From assembly GCA_015662865.1 (NCBI GenBank), contig DQTH01000231.1, positions 1 to 34,534 of the forward strand: DNA of 34,534 nucleotides. The letters run 5' to 3'. Shown here piece after piece: positions 27,393 through 34,534 of this stretch. Position numbers and translations under genes: made by a program. Each line of letters starts with the position of its first letter. Within the stretch, counting starts at the first letter, position 1. The notes under the pieces were generated by a model. It worked only from the letters and a program-made list of their open reading frames with translations, searched no databases and was not told the origin of the DNA. Source of the stretch: Desulfocapsa sulfexigens. GTDB taxonomy: Bacteria; Desulfobacterota; Desulfobulbia; Desulfobulbales; Desulfocapsaceae.

Positions 27393-27484
27393 AGTGCCTT
27401 GTGGGTGTTTGTAGCTTTCAGATTTAAATATAATTCCATAATAAAGGATCGTTTTTTATTACTTCTTATATGGAGTAAGGCACT
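27393..27484. repeat. Dispersed repeat family B, copy 2 (gyrB-gyrA gap)
   Basis: A 92-bp element bounded by inverted ends AGTGCCTT (27393) and AAGGCACT (27484), the middle partly self-complementary. It matches 1513-1601 over nearly its whole length. It fills half of the 186-bp gyrB-gyrA gap and has no coding potential. Confidence 0.75.
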
Positions 27485-27559
27485 AAATATTTTACGATTC
27501 TCTTTTTCATATTTTATAGATATTTGAAATAAAAAACCTATACCGGAAAAACATTTCAT

Positions 27560-30049
27560 ATGACCACTGAAGAACAACAAAATAATCCAACCATCTCCAT
27601 TGAAAAGGAGATGAAAAAATCGTATCTCGATTATGCCATGAGCGTCATTATCGGCAGGGCTCTGCCGGATGTTCGTGACGGTTTAAAACCGGTTCATCGC
27701 AGATCGCTTTATGCAATGCGGGAACTGTCGGTATTTTTCAACAGACCTTATGTAAAATCGGCGCGTATTGTCGGTGATGTTATTGGTAAGTATCACCCCC
27801 ATGGCGACACGGCAGCGTATGATACAATCGTTCGTATGGCCCAGGATTTTTCAATGCGTTATCCCCTGGTAGACGGTCAGGGTAACTTTGGTTCAATGGA
27901 TGGTGACTCTCCAGCTGCCATGCGTTACACAGAAGCCAGGATGACCCGTATAGACAGGGAAATTGTCGCTGATCTTGAAAAAGATACCGTGGATTTTGGT
28001 CCCAACTACGATAATTCCATGACCGAGCCACTGGTCATGCCAAGCAAAATTCCCAACCTGCTTGTCAATGGCTCTTCCGGTATTGCCGTTGGTATGGCAA
28101 CCAATATTCCGCCCCATAATCTTACTGAGGTCATGGATGGATTGATCGCCATGATTGATAACTCCAATATTACTGTTCATGAACTGATGAACATTATAAC
28201 CGGTCCGGATTTCCCCAAAGGTGCTTTTATTTGTGGCCGTGCCGGAATCAGGGAAGCTTATGAAACCGGGCGTGGCAGTGTTCTCATGCGGTCACGGACT
28301 CATTTTGAAAATATAAAGGGGAGTAAACGGGAAGCAATTATTGTTACCGAAATTCCTTATCAGCAGAATAAGGCAACACTTGTCACCAAGATAGCTCAAC
28401 TGGTCAAAGATAAGAAAATAAGTGCAATCTCAGAAGTTCGTGACGAATCGGACAGACATGGCGAACGTATTGTTATTGAGCTGAAAAAAGACGAAATACC
28501 TGAAGTGGTGATTAACCAGCTTTATAAGATGACACCACTGCAGCGTTCTTTTGGTATCATTTTTCTGGCAATTGTTAATAATAAGCCGGAAGTTCTTAAT
28601 TTAAAGCAGATTCTTGAGTATTTTATACTCCATCGTAAGGTGGTGGTTTATAGAAGGACAGCCTTTGAACTGAGAAAAGCTGAGGAAAAAGCCCACCTTC
28701 TGGAAGGTCTTAATATTGCGATCACCAACCTTGATGCTGTGGTTGAGTTAATCCGGGCTTCTGAAAATCCCGCAGTTGCCAAGGCAGAACTTATAAACCG
28801 TTTTGATCTTTCTGAAATTCAGGCCCAGTCTATTCTTGATATGCGCCTGCAACGTCTCACCGGCCTTGAGCGTGATAAAATCATTAAAGATTACGAAGAA
28901 ATAATGGCTGAGATTGAACGCTTAAAAGAAATTCTTGGCGATGAATCACTGGTTATGAAGATAATTCGTGATGAATTTATTGAAATTAAAGAAACCTACG
29001 GTGATGAAAGACGTACTGAAATAATTGATGCTGTTGATGAAATTCTGCCGGAAGATATGATCACCCAGGAAGACATGGCGGTAACCGTCACCCATACCGG
29101 GTACATCAAACGTAATCCTGTTAGTATCTATAGGTCTCAGAGACGCGGCGGTAAAGGTGTTGTCGGAGTGAAAAATATTGAAGAGGATTTTGTTTCCAAT
29201 CTCTTTGTTGCATCCACCCACGATACTTTCCTCTTCTTTACAAATCTCGGTAAAATTTTCTGGAGAAAGGTGTATCAATTACCACTGGCCGGTCGTACTG
29301 CCAGAGGTAAAGCCATTGTTAATCTTTTAAACCTCACAGAGGGTGAAAAAGTAGCTGCAATTCTACCCGTAGCCGACCTGCAGAATGAAAACAGCAATAA
29401 AACAATTCTCATGGTTACCCGCCTTGGCAGGGTGAAGAAAACCAGTCTTCAAGAATTTATTAAACCACTGAAACGAGGGAAGAAAGCGCTCACCATCAAT
29501 GAAAATGATGAGATTATTTCAGCCCATATTCTCACCGGTGACAATACGATCTTCCTTCTTTCGAAAAATGGTTCTTCCATCCATTTCCATGAGGATGATG
29601 TACGAACCATGGGAAGAACAGCCGCAGGTGTGCGCGGTATACGGTTGAGGGAAGGTGATGTTGTGGTTGGCTCAATTGTCATTGATTCCGGTTCTTCCAT
29701 CCTTACTGTTACTGAAAACGGATATGGAAAGCGGAGTCCTGTTGAAGATTATCGCATTCAGAAACGCGGTGGCCTTGGAATTCTTGCAATCAAGACCAGT
29801 GAGCGAAACGGTAAGGTTGTGGGAGGCATGCAGGTTGATGATGAATCCGAAGTAATGCTCATAGCTGATTCCGGTAAAATGATTCGTATGCCAATGGGCA
29901 ATGTTCGTATTATCGGCCGGACCACCCAGGGAGTAGGTCTCATTAATCTCGCTGAAGGAGAACGGGTGGTTGCCATGGATCTTGTGGCGCCTGAAGAAGA
30001 TTCTGATGAAGACGAAGGACAGGACGCAGAACAGACAACGGATGAGTGA
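27560..30049 (+). CDS. gyrA: DNA gyrase subunit A
   Basis: The 829-residue breakage-reunion subunit has catalytic Tyr123 in [10 protein letters not shown] and the quinolone-region segment [17 protein letters not shown], with Thr where E. coli has Ser83. The C-terminal pinwheel carries the GyrA box QRRGGKG near 525, which marks it as gyrase rather than topoisomerase IV. The tail is acidic ([18 protein letters not shown]), as in many GyrA. Length is slightly shorter than E. coli (875). Start ATG 27560. It overlaps gpsA by 8 bp. Confidence 0.97.
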   Translation: MTTEEQQNNPTISIEKEMKKSYLDYAMSVIIGRALPDVRDGLKPVHRRSLYAMRELSVFFNRPYVKSARIVGDVIGKYHPHGDTAAYDTIVRMAQDFSMRYPLVDGQGNFGSMDGDSPAAMRYTEARMTRIDREIVADLEKDTVDFGPNYDNSMTEPLVMPSKIPNLLVNGSSGIAVGMATNIPPHNLTEVMDGLIAMIDNSNITVHELMNIITGPDFPKGAFICGRAGIREAYETGRGSVLMRSRTHFENIKGSKREAIIVTEIPYQQNKATLVTKIAQLVKDKKISAISEVRDESDRHGERIVIELKKDEIPEVVINQLYKMTPLQRSFGIIFLAIVNNKPEVLNLKQILEYFILHRKVVVYRRTAFELRKAEEKAHLLEGLNIAITNLDAVVELIRASENPAVAKAELINRFDLSEIQAQSILDMRLQRLTGLERDKIIKDYEEIMAEIERLKEILGDESLVMKIIRDEFIEIKETYGDERRTEIIDAVDEILPEDMITQEDMAVTVTHTGYIKRNPVSIYRSQRRGGKGVVGVKNIEEDFVSNLFVASTHDTFLFFTNLGKIFWRKVYQLPLAGRTARGKAIVNLLNLTEGEKVAAILPVADLQNENSNKTILMVTRLGRVKKTSLQEFIKPLKRGKKALTINENDEIISAHILTGDNTIFLLSKNGSSIHFHEDDVRTMGRTAAGVRGIRLREGDVVVGSIVIDSGSSILTVTENGYGKRSPVEDYRIQKRGGLGILAIKTSERNGKVVGGMQVDDESEVMLIADSGKMIRMPMGNVRIIGRTTQGVGLINLAEGERVVAMDLVAPEEDSDEDEGQDAEQTTDE

Positions 30050-31070
30050 TAAACAGGTAACAAAAATTGCTGTTATCGGGGCCGGTTCCTGGGGAACAGC
30101 AATTGGTGGGGTGCTTTCCGGAAAAGGTCTGCACACTGTGCTTTGGGGTCACAACAAAGAACATGTGGCAGCCCTTGAACGGGACAGGGAAAACACAAAA
30201 TACCTTCCCGGTATTACTTTCCCGCCATCTCTTGAGATCAGTGCAGATCTTGAAAAAACTGTCACCGATGCTGAAGTTGTCTGTATGGTTGTTCCCTCCC
30301 ACGGATATCGTCCAGTTTTTGAAAAACTGGTTCCTTACCTGCAGGATGGGGCCTTTATCGTTTCTGCTGTTAAAGGCATTGAAAACAGCTCCCTCATGAC
30401 CATGACTCAGGTTATGGCCGATACCCTTGGGGATGACTTAAAAAACAAAAATATAACCCTTTCTGTGCTCTCAGGGCCATCTTTTGCAAAAGAAGTTGCC
30501 CAGGGTCTTCCAACTTTGGTCACAATCGGTTGTGACGAGCTTGAAAAAGCTCAATTCCTGCAAAAAGTTTTTGTTAGTGAACGCTTCAGGGTATATGCAG
30601 CCCAAGACATGATAGGTCTTGAAATAAGTGCGGCTCTTAAAAACATTGTGGCCATTGCAGCAGGAATAAGTGACGGGCTTGGTTATGGCTTGAACAGCCG
30701 CGCAGCCCTTATAACCAGAGGGCTTGCCGAGATGACCCGCATGGGTGTAGCCATGGGGGCCGATCCTGCCACATTTTCCGGCCTTTCCGGTCTTGGCGAT
30801 CTTGTTCTTACCTGTACCGGCGATCTTAGTCGAAACCGCACTGTTGGTATAAAGCTTGGTGAAGGGAAAAAACTTCCCGAGATTCTGGATGAAATGGAGA
30901 TGGTCGCAGAAGGCGTAAAAACGACCAAATCTGTTCATGGCCTGGTCTCCAGAATGCAGGTAGAAATGCCCATCCTCGATCAGGTTTATCAGATTCTTTA
31001 CCATGAAAAAGATTGTTCCACCGCTGTCATTGATCTTCTGACGCGTGAACTAAAAGCAGAAGTAGAGTAA
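30042..31070 (+). CDS. gpsA: Glycerol-3-phosphate dehydrogenase [NAD(P)+]
   Basis: From ATG 30042 the 342-residue enzyme reduces dihydroxyacetone phosphate to glycerol-3-phosphate for phospholipid synthesis. It has the Rossmann motif [10 protein letters not shown] (13-22), [12 protein letters not shown], the catalytic-Lys segment [19 protein letters not shown] and the [11 protein letters not shown] motif. The start lies inside the gyrA end (8-bp overlap), implying coupling. A longer frame from 29970 would read 24 residues out of frame in gyrA and is rejected. Confidence 0.95.
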   Translation: MSDKQVTKIAVIGAGSWGTAIGGVLSGKGLHTVLWGHNKEHVAALERDRENTKYLPGITFPPSLEISADLEKTVTDAEVVCMVVPSHGYRPVFEKLVPYLQDGAFIVSAVKGIENSSLMTMTQVMADTLGDDLKNKNITLSVLSGPSFAKEVAQGLPTLVTIGCDELEKAQFLQKVFVSERFRVYAAQDMIGLEISAALKNIVAIAAGISDGLGYGLNSRAALITRGLAEMTRMGVAMGADPATFSGLSGLGDLVLTCTGDLSRNRTVGIKLGEGKKLPEILDEMEMVAEGVKTTKSVHGLVSRMQVEMPILDQVYQILYHEKDCSTAVIDLLTRELKAEVE

Positions 31071-31072
31071 GT

Positions 31073-31240
31073 CAAAATTGATGGATTAGTATAAACTCTC
31101 CATCTTCTTCGTTGCTGCAAAAATCATATCATTTCGGCGTATCCCTAGTACGCCGAAATGATATGGTTTTTGCGCGCCTCGAATATGGAGTTTTTCGAAG
31201 TCTACGCTTATCTACAAATCCATCTTAGATTTCAATTTTT
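31073..31240. repeat. Intact palindromic repeat family A (about 168 bp)
   Basis: The core is a hairpin with 25-nt arms and one mismatch: 31117-31141 and 31149-31173, around loop TCCCTAG. The inner 17 bp (CATATCATTTCGGCGTA) pair perfectly. Weaker outer pairing continues to the ends (TTGATGGATT near 31079; AATCCATC...TTTCAA near 31215-31236). The left half matches the interrupted copy at 91-157. It lies between gpsA and the permease gene and may also act as a transcription barrier, though it has no T-run. Confidence 0.8.
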
Positions 31241-31263
31241 GCGAATCTATCAATTAGAAAAAT

Positions 31264-32388
31264 ATGCCAAAACAGACAGATGAAGGTGTTCGATTTCTCT
31301 CGTACTTGACTCTTGGTTTGCTTGCTGCTTCACTCTATATTTTTTCTTCCTACCTGCATTACATCCTTGTTGCCACGGTTCTTGCTCTCTGCACCAGCCA
31401 TGGATTAACAGCTCTTGTTCAAATTTTTGAGCGCCCTTCCCTGCCTTCGTTTATAAGGAAACAAAAGCTTTTTATCAGCTCCACCATTCTCACCCTCTTT
31501 TTTCTCTGTCTGATTTTTGCGCCACTTGTCTATTTTGTCTCGGAAACCTATTCGCAGATGCAGGGTGTGGATCTTGAGCATGTGAAAGAAGTTACCATGC
31601 AGATGGTGGATAAGGTGGTGTCGTTTACCGATTCCATACCTATTCTCCACAAGTTCCTGGATTCTTTAAAAGCAGAAGGGTTTTCCGCCTTGAAAGGCGT
31701 ATCCATGGAAGCCCTGTACAAAGCGGTGAATGGGGTTGCATCAGGTGCCGGTGGACTGGTTGTGCAAATAGGCTGGATTCTTATCTTTTATTTCCTCATC
31801 AACCTGAACGGCAGACAGATCCTCGCCTTTGCGGCACGCGTAATGCCAACCAGCTTCGATCATGAAAAGTATCTGTATCGCGAATGCACGGGTACTGTGG
31901 CGGTGGTCTTTTACGGGACCCTTTTCAACATGCTCGCCCAGGGCGTGACTTTTGGTCTTCTTATGGCCTTTCTAGGTGGTTACAACGCTTTTTACCTGGG
32001 TGTACTTGCAGGTTTCTGTTCGGTTATTCCCATTATCGGTGCTGCACTTGTCTATATTCCTGTTATTGCTTTTGAACTTGTTTCCCAAGAATATGTACAC
32101 GTGGTGATAATCCTTATTGTTGTCTGGGGAGTAATGGGGTTTTTCATCGACAACATCCTGCGAATCATCTTTATCAGTTATCTTAAACGGATTTTCGGTT
32201 TTGAGTACACCATGAACGAAATCCTGATCTTGCTTTCCATCCTTGCCGGGATCGCAAGTTTTGGTTTCTGGGGACTGATTATCGGCCCGTCTGTCATTGC
32301 CCTCACCCTTGCTGCTGCCAATCTTTACAGCTCCCAGGTACATCACACCGGGTTTCCTGAAGAAGCTGAAATTGACGAAAAGCAATAA
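31264..32388 (+). CDS. AI-2E family (PerM-like) permease
   Basis: The 374-residue membrane protein has the AI-2E transporter family plan: paired N-terminal TM segments (YLTLGLLAASLYIFSSYLHY), a TM hairpin around FISSTILTLFFLCLIFAPLVYF, a soluble part (about 95-165), then TM segments with the family-type GFCSVIPIIGAALVYIPV and the final GIASFGFWGLIIGPSVIAL. Members are uncharacterised exporters or Na+/H+ antiporters; the autoinducer link holds only for some. Substrate cannot be told. Single gene between a palindromic repeat and the rhodanese gene. Confidence 0.88.
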   Translation: MPKQTDEGVRFLSYLTLGLLAASLYIFSSYLHYILVATVLALCTSHGLTALVQIFERPSLPSFIRKQKLFISSTILTLFFLCLIFAPLVYFVSETYSQMQGVDLEHVKEVTMQMVDKVVSFTDSIPILHKFLDSLKAEGFSALKGVSMEALYKAVNGVASGAGGLVVQIGWILIFYFLINLNGRQILAFAARVMPTSFDHEKYLYRECTGTVAVVFYGTLFNMLAQGVTFGLLMAFLGGYNAFYLGVLAGFCSVIPIIGAALVYIPVIAFELVSQEYVHVVIILIVVWGVMGFFIDNILRIIFISYLKRIFGFEYTMNEILILLSILAGIASFGFWGLIIGPSVIALTLAAANLYSSQVHHTGFPEEAEIDEKQ

Positions 32389-32487
32389 GAAGTTCAAGGG
32401 TTAACAGATAAAAGGATTGGGTTCAGCAATATTATCCCCAGCGGAAGAGCCTTAAAGAAGCATTTTTACAGGAATGGAATTCTATTG

Positions 32488-32904
32488 ATGATTAATTCAG
32501 AACTACTGGCTGTATGTGCTGGTTTTGTAGATAAAATTCCTGCAAATCTTAACTACATAACACCATCTGAATTACGGAAAATCCAACAAAATTCACCAGA
32601 AAGTGTATTTATTCTGGATGTCAGGAATTGTGAATCCTATGAAGAGTCACATATCGAAGGAGCAACAAATATTGTTCTGGATGATATTTTTCAAGTTCAA
32701 AATATTAGCAGACTCCCTGCAACTACAACCATAGTGGTTTGTTGTGGCATAGGTCATGTTGCAAGCCAGGTACTCACTCTGTTGCAACTGCTTGGTTACG
32801 ATGCTGTGGGTCTGAAATATGGCATGGGGATTTCCACTGTAGCGAATGAAGTACAAAAAGGTTGGGTGGAGCTTGGGTATCCGGTGTCAACTGGTAAGGA
32901 TTGA
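32488..32904 (+). CDS. Rhodanese-like domain protein
   Basis: The 138-residue single-domain protein has ITPSELRKI, FILDVRNCESYEESHIEGATNI (Asp44, Arg46) and an active-site loop VCCGIGHVAS with tandem Cys85-Cys86; Cys86 is the expected persulfide-bearing residue. The KYGMGISTVANEV stretch is the usual following helix. It could transfer sulfane sulfur. A TTG at 32485 precedes the ATG; ATG 32488 is preferred. The gene is more AT-rich than the efflux and gat blocks, like msrA that follows. Confidence 0.85.
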   Translation: MINSELLAVCAGFVDKIPANLNYITPSELRKIQQNSPESVFILDVRNCESYEESHIEGATNIVLDDIFQVQNISRLPATTTIVVCCGIGHVASQVLTLLQLLGYDAVGLKYGMGISTVANEVQKGWVELGYPVSTGKD

Positions 32905-32966
32905 ATTTACCTACAAGAAATACTAATAAAACACGCAAAATTTCAGTATTTTGATGGGGAAATAAT

Positions 32967-33557
32967 ATGAAAAATAGACTGACATTATTTTTATTGATAA
33001 TCTTATTGAGCTTTTCCTCAAATGCTTTTGCGGATAAAGCCATATTTGCCGGTGGGTGTTTCTGGTGTATGGAATCAGATTTTGAAAAACTGGCAGGAGT
33101 TACCGATGTAATTTCAGGGTTTACAGGTGGCACTTTAAAAAATCCAACGTATAATGGTAACCATAGAGGTCATTATGAAGCAGTTGAAATAACATATGAT
33201 CCAGGTAAGGTAAGCTATAAAGCTCTTCTTGATCACTACTGGGTTAATATCGATCCGTTTGATGCAAGGGGACAGTTTTGTGATAAGGGACCAAGCTACT
33301 TATCTGCAATATTTGTTGCAAACAAGACTGAAAGAAAGCTTGCAGAAGAATCCAAAAAGAAAGTAATGGAACAGTTTCCCCACAAAAAAATTGTGACCCC
33401 AATACTCAATGCTTCAACATTTTATCCCATAAAGGGGAAAGAAAGTTACCATCAGGATTATTATAAAAACAACCCGATTCGCTACAAAACATATCGTTGG
33501 AGATGTGGTCGTGACAAGCGACTAAAAGATATCTGGGGCGACAAAGCAACCCATTAA
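32967..33557 (+). CDS. msrA: Peptide methionine sulfoxide reductase A, exported
   Basis: The 196-residue protein begins with a signal peptide (NRLTLFLLIILLSFSSNAFA), so it should act in the periplasm. The active-site motif GCFWCMES (Cys31) reduces Met-S-sulfoxide in proteins. RGHYEAVEITYDP and the YHQDY segment are family marks. A likely resolving Cys is Cys180 (YRWRCGRDK). No MsrB domain is fused or adjacent. It lies after the rhodanese gene and 13 bp before the ZIP gene. Confidence 0.92.
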   Translation: MKNRLTLFLLIILLSFSSNAFADKAIFAGGCFWCMESDFEKLAGVTDVISGFTGGTLKNPTYNGNHRGHYEAVEITYDPGKVSYKALLDHYWVNIDPFDARGQFCDKGPSYLSAIFVANKTERKLAEESKKKVMEQFPHKKIVTPILNASTFYPIKGKESYHQDYYKNNPIRYKTYRWRCGRDKRLKDIWGDKATH

Positions 33558-33570
33558 CAGGGATTAAACG

Positions 33571-34383
33571 ATGGATTTTTTTCTACAGCTTTCCCCGGTT
33601 ATGCAGGCTTTTATAGCCACACTTTTTACCTGGGCTGTTACTGCTGCCGGGGCAGCACTTGTATTTTTTTCAAAGTCTGTAAATGAAAAGTTTATGGATT
33701 CAATGCTTGGCTTTGCTGCAGGCGTAATGATTGCCGCAAGCTTCTGGTCTCTGCTGGCACCCGGCATAGAAATGGCAGAGCAGTTCGGGCAAATCCCCTG
33801 GTTGTCTGCAGCCATAGGGTTTATGGGCGGTGGAATTTTCATGAGGCTGATTGATAAATTCCTGCCCCATCTTCATCCCGGTCTCAGCATTGATAAACGT
33901 GAGGGAGTAAAAACCTCCTGGCAGCGGAGTACCCTTCTGGTGCTTGCCATAACTTTACATAATATACCTGAAGGTTTGGCCGTGGGAGTCGCTTTTGGAG
34001 CAGTTGCTGCTAATCTTCCCTCTGCCACAATTGGCGGTGCCATTGCTCTGGCCATAGGTATCGGGATTCAGAATTTTCCCGAAGGTGCTGCTGTTTCAAT
34101 GCCACTGAGAAGAGAAGGTATGGCCAAAGGAAAGAGTTTTCTCATGGGGCAGGCATCTGCTCTGGTGGAACCCATAGCCGGAGTTGCCGGTGCCTTGTTT
34201 GTTCTGAAAATGCAGAATATTTTGCCATATGCACTCTGTTTTGCGGCTGGGGCCATGATTTTTGTTGTGGTGGAAGAGCTGATCCCGGAATCCCAGAGAA
34301 GATATGAACATATCGATATCGTTACAATGGCTACGATGACAGGATTTTCAGTGATGATGATTCTTGATGTGGCGCTCGGATAA
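33571..34383 (+). CDS. ZIP-family metal transporter
   Basis: The 270-residue protein has about eight TM segments and the metal-site motifs HNIPEG (130-135, TM4), QNFPEG (167-172, TM5) and EELIPE (235-240). It resembles ZupT-type importers of zinc and other divalent metals. The central cytoplasmic loop (95-120) is short and lacks the His-rich run of eukaryotic members. It begins 13 bp after msrA, suggesting co-transcription. Metal specificity is not visible. Confidence 0.92.
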   Translation: MDFFLQLSPVMQAFIATLFTWAVTAAGAALVFFSKSVNEKFMDSMLGFAAGVMIAASFWSLLAPGIEMAEQFGQIPWLSAAIGFMGGGIFMRLIDKFLPHLHPGLSIDKREGVKTSWQRSTLLVLAITLHNIPEGLAVGVAFGAVAANLPSATIGGAIALAIGIGIQNFPEGAAVSMPLRREGMAKGKSFLMGQASALVEPIAGVAGALFVLKMQNILPYALCFAAGAMIFVVVEELIPESQRRYEHIDIVTMATMTGFSVMMILDVALG

Positions 34384-34534
34384 CCTGAAATAATTTCTGT
34401 CAGATCATCACTTCTTTCAAGCAAACCTCCATAAGTGGAAATCTGATTAAGAGGTAACCATTCAGCGTAATTTATTTTTGAGCTTCAGATTTAATTCACA
34501 AAATTCGGCAACTCACCTTGAAACAATAACGCCA

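Noticed and set aside
27560-30049. Thr at the Ser83-equivalent of GyrA as a quinolone-resistance mutation
   Set aside because: Thr is the wild-type residue in many bacteria, so nothing can be concluded.
34068-34424. Minus-strand frame at the right end (118 codons)
   Set aside because: Mostly antisense to the ZIP gene. The upstream part reads NYAEWLPLNQIS but is closed by a stop, and no family was recognised.
34384-34534. Terminal 151 bp
   Set aside because: No gene, hairpin terminator or repeat could be supported there.

Overview
The window looks like chromosome from a sulfur-metabolising deltaproteobacterium, most likely of the Desulfobulbales (Desulfocapsa-like). This is inference from gene content: a yedE/tusA/dsrE-type sulfur cluster, a dnaN-gyrB-gyrA block, a TolC/RND efflux operon, a Pal lipoprotein and a GatCA amidotransferase. 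No rRNA, tRNA or CRISPR array was recognised. The DNA is dense in genes and of moderate GC, with AT-rich intergenic gaps, several of which hold large palindromic repeats.

Layout. 1-160: the 3' end of an IS630-family transposase abutting half of a palindromic repeat. 173-1323: an amidohydrolase coupled to a small Cys-rich protein. 1551-3743 (minus): the two-domain 23S rRNA methyltransferase RlmKL, whose last 16 codons lie inside a dispersed repeat. 3980-9604 (minus): a TolC-adaptor-RND permease operon. 9956-10588: Pal. 10673-15444 (minus): an HD-GYP response regulator followed by gatC, gatA, hisC and cmk. 15535-17204 (minus): 5-formyl-THF cyclo-ligase and a histone-deacetylase-like enzyme.

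17369-20417 holds the most interesting system. A YedE/YeeE-type membrane protein (minus) diverges from tusA, a DsrE-like gene and two small genes. The content matches what I know as the 'YTD' cluster (YedE, TusA, DsrE plus hypothetical proteins), proposed as a genomic marker of inorganic sulfur disproportionation. The last 57-aa product resembles the two ends of DsrH/TusB with the middle missing, so the three small genes may form a minimal DsrEFH/TusBCD-like sulfur relay fed by TusA and YedE.

20513-23234 (minus): a beta-CASP metallo-beta-lactamase-fold nuclease and a serine hydrolase. 23235-23593: an AT-rich gap with repeated DnaA-box-like 9-mers upstream of dnaN, a candidate origin region although dnaA is absent. 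23594-31070: dnaN, gyrB, gyrA and gpsA. 31264-34383: an AI-2E-family permease, a rhodanese-domain protein, an exported MsrA and a ZIP metal transporter.

Four kinds of intergenic palindromic or repeated element were found by eye. Two have a second full-length or partial copy in the window, one shares only a 32-bp segment with another locus, and one is single-copy. They include a pair whose comparison suggests an IS630 insertion at CTAG in a hairpin loop.
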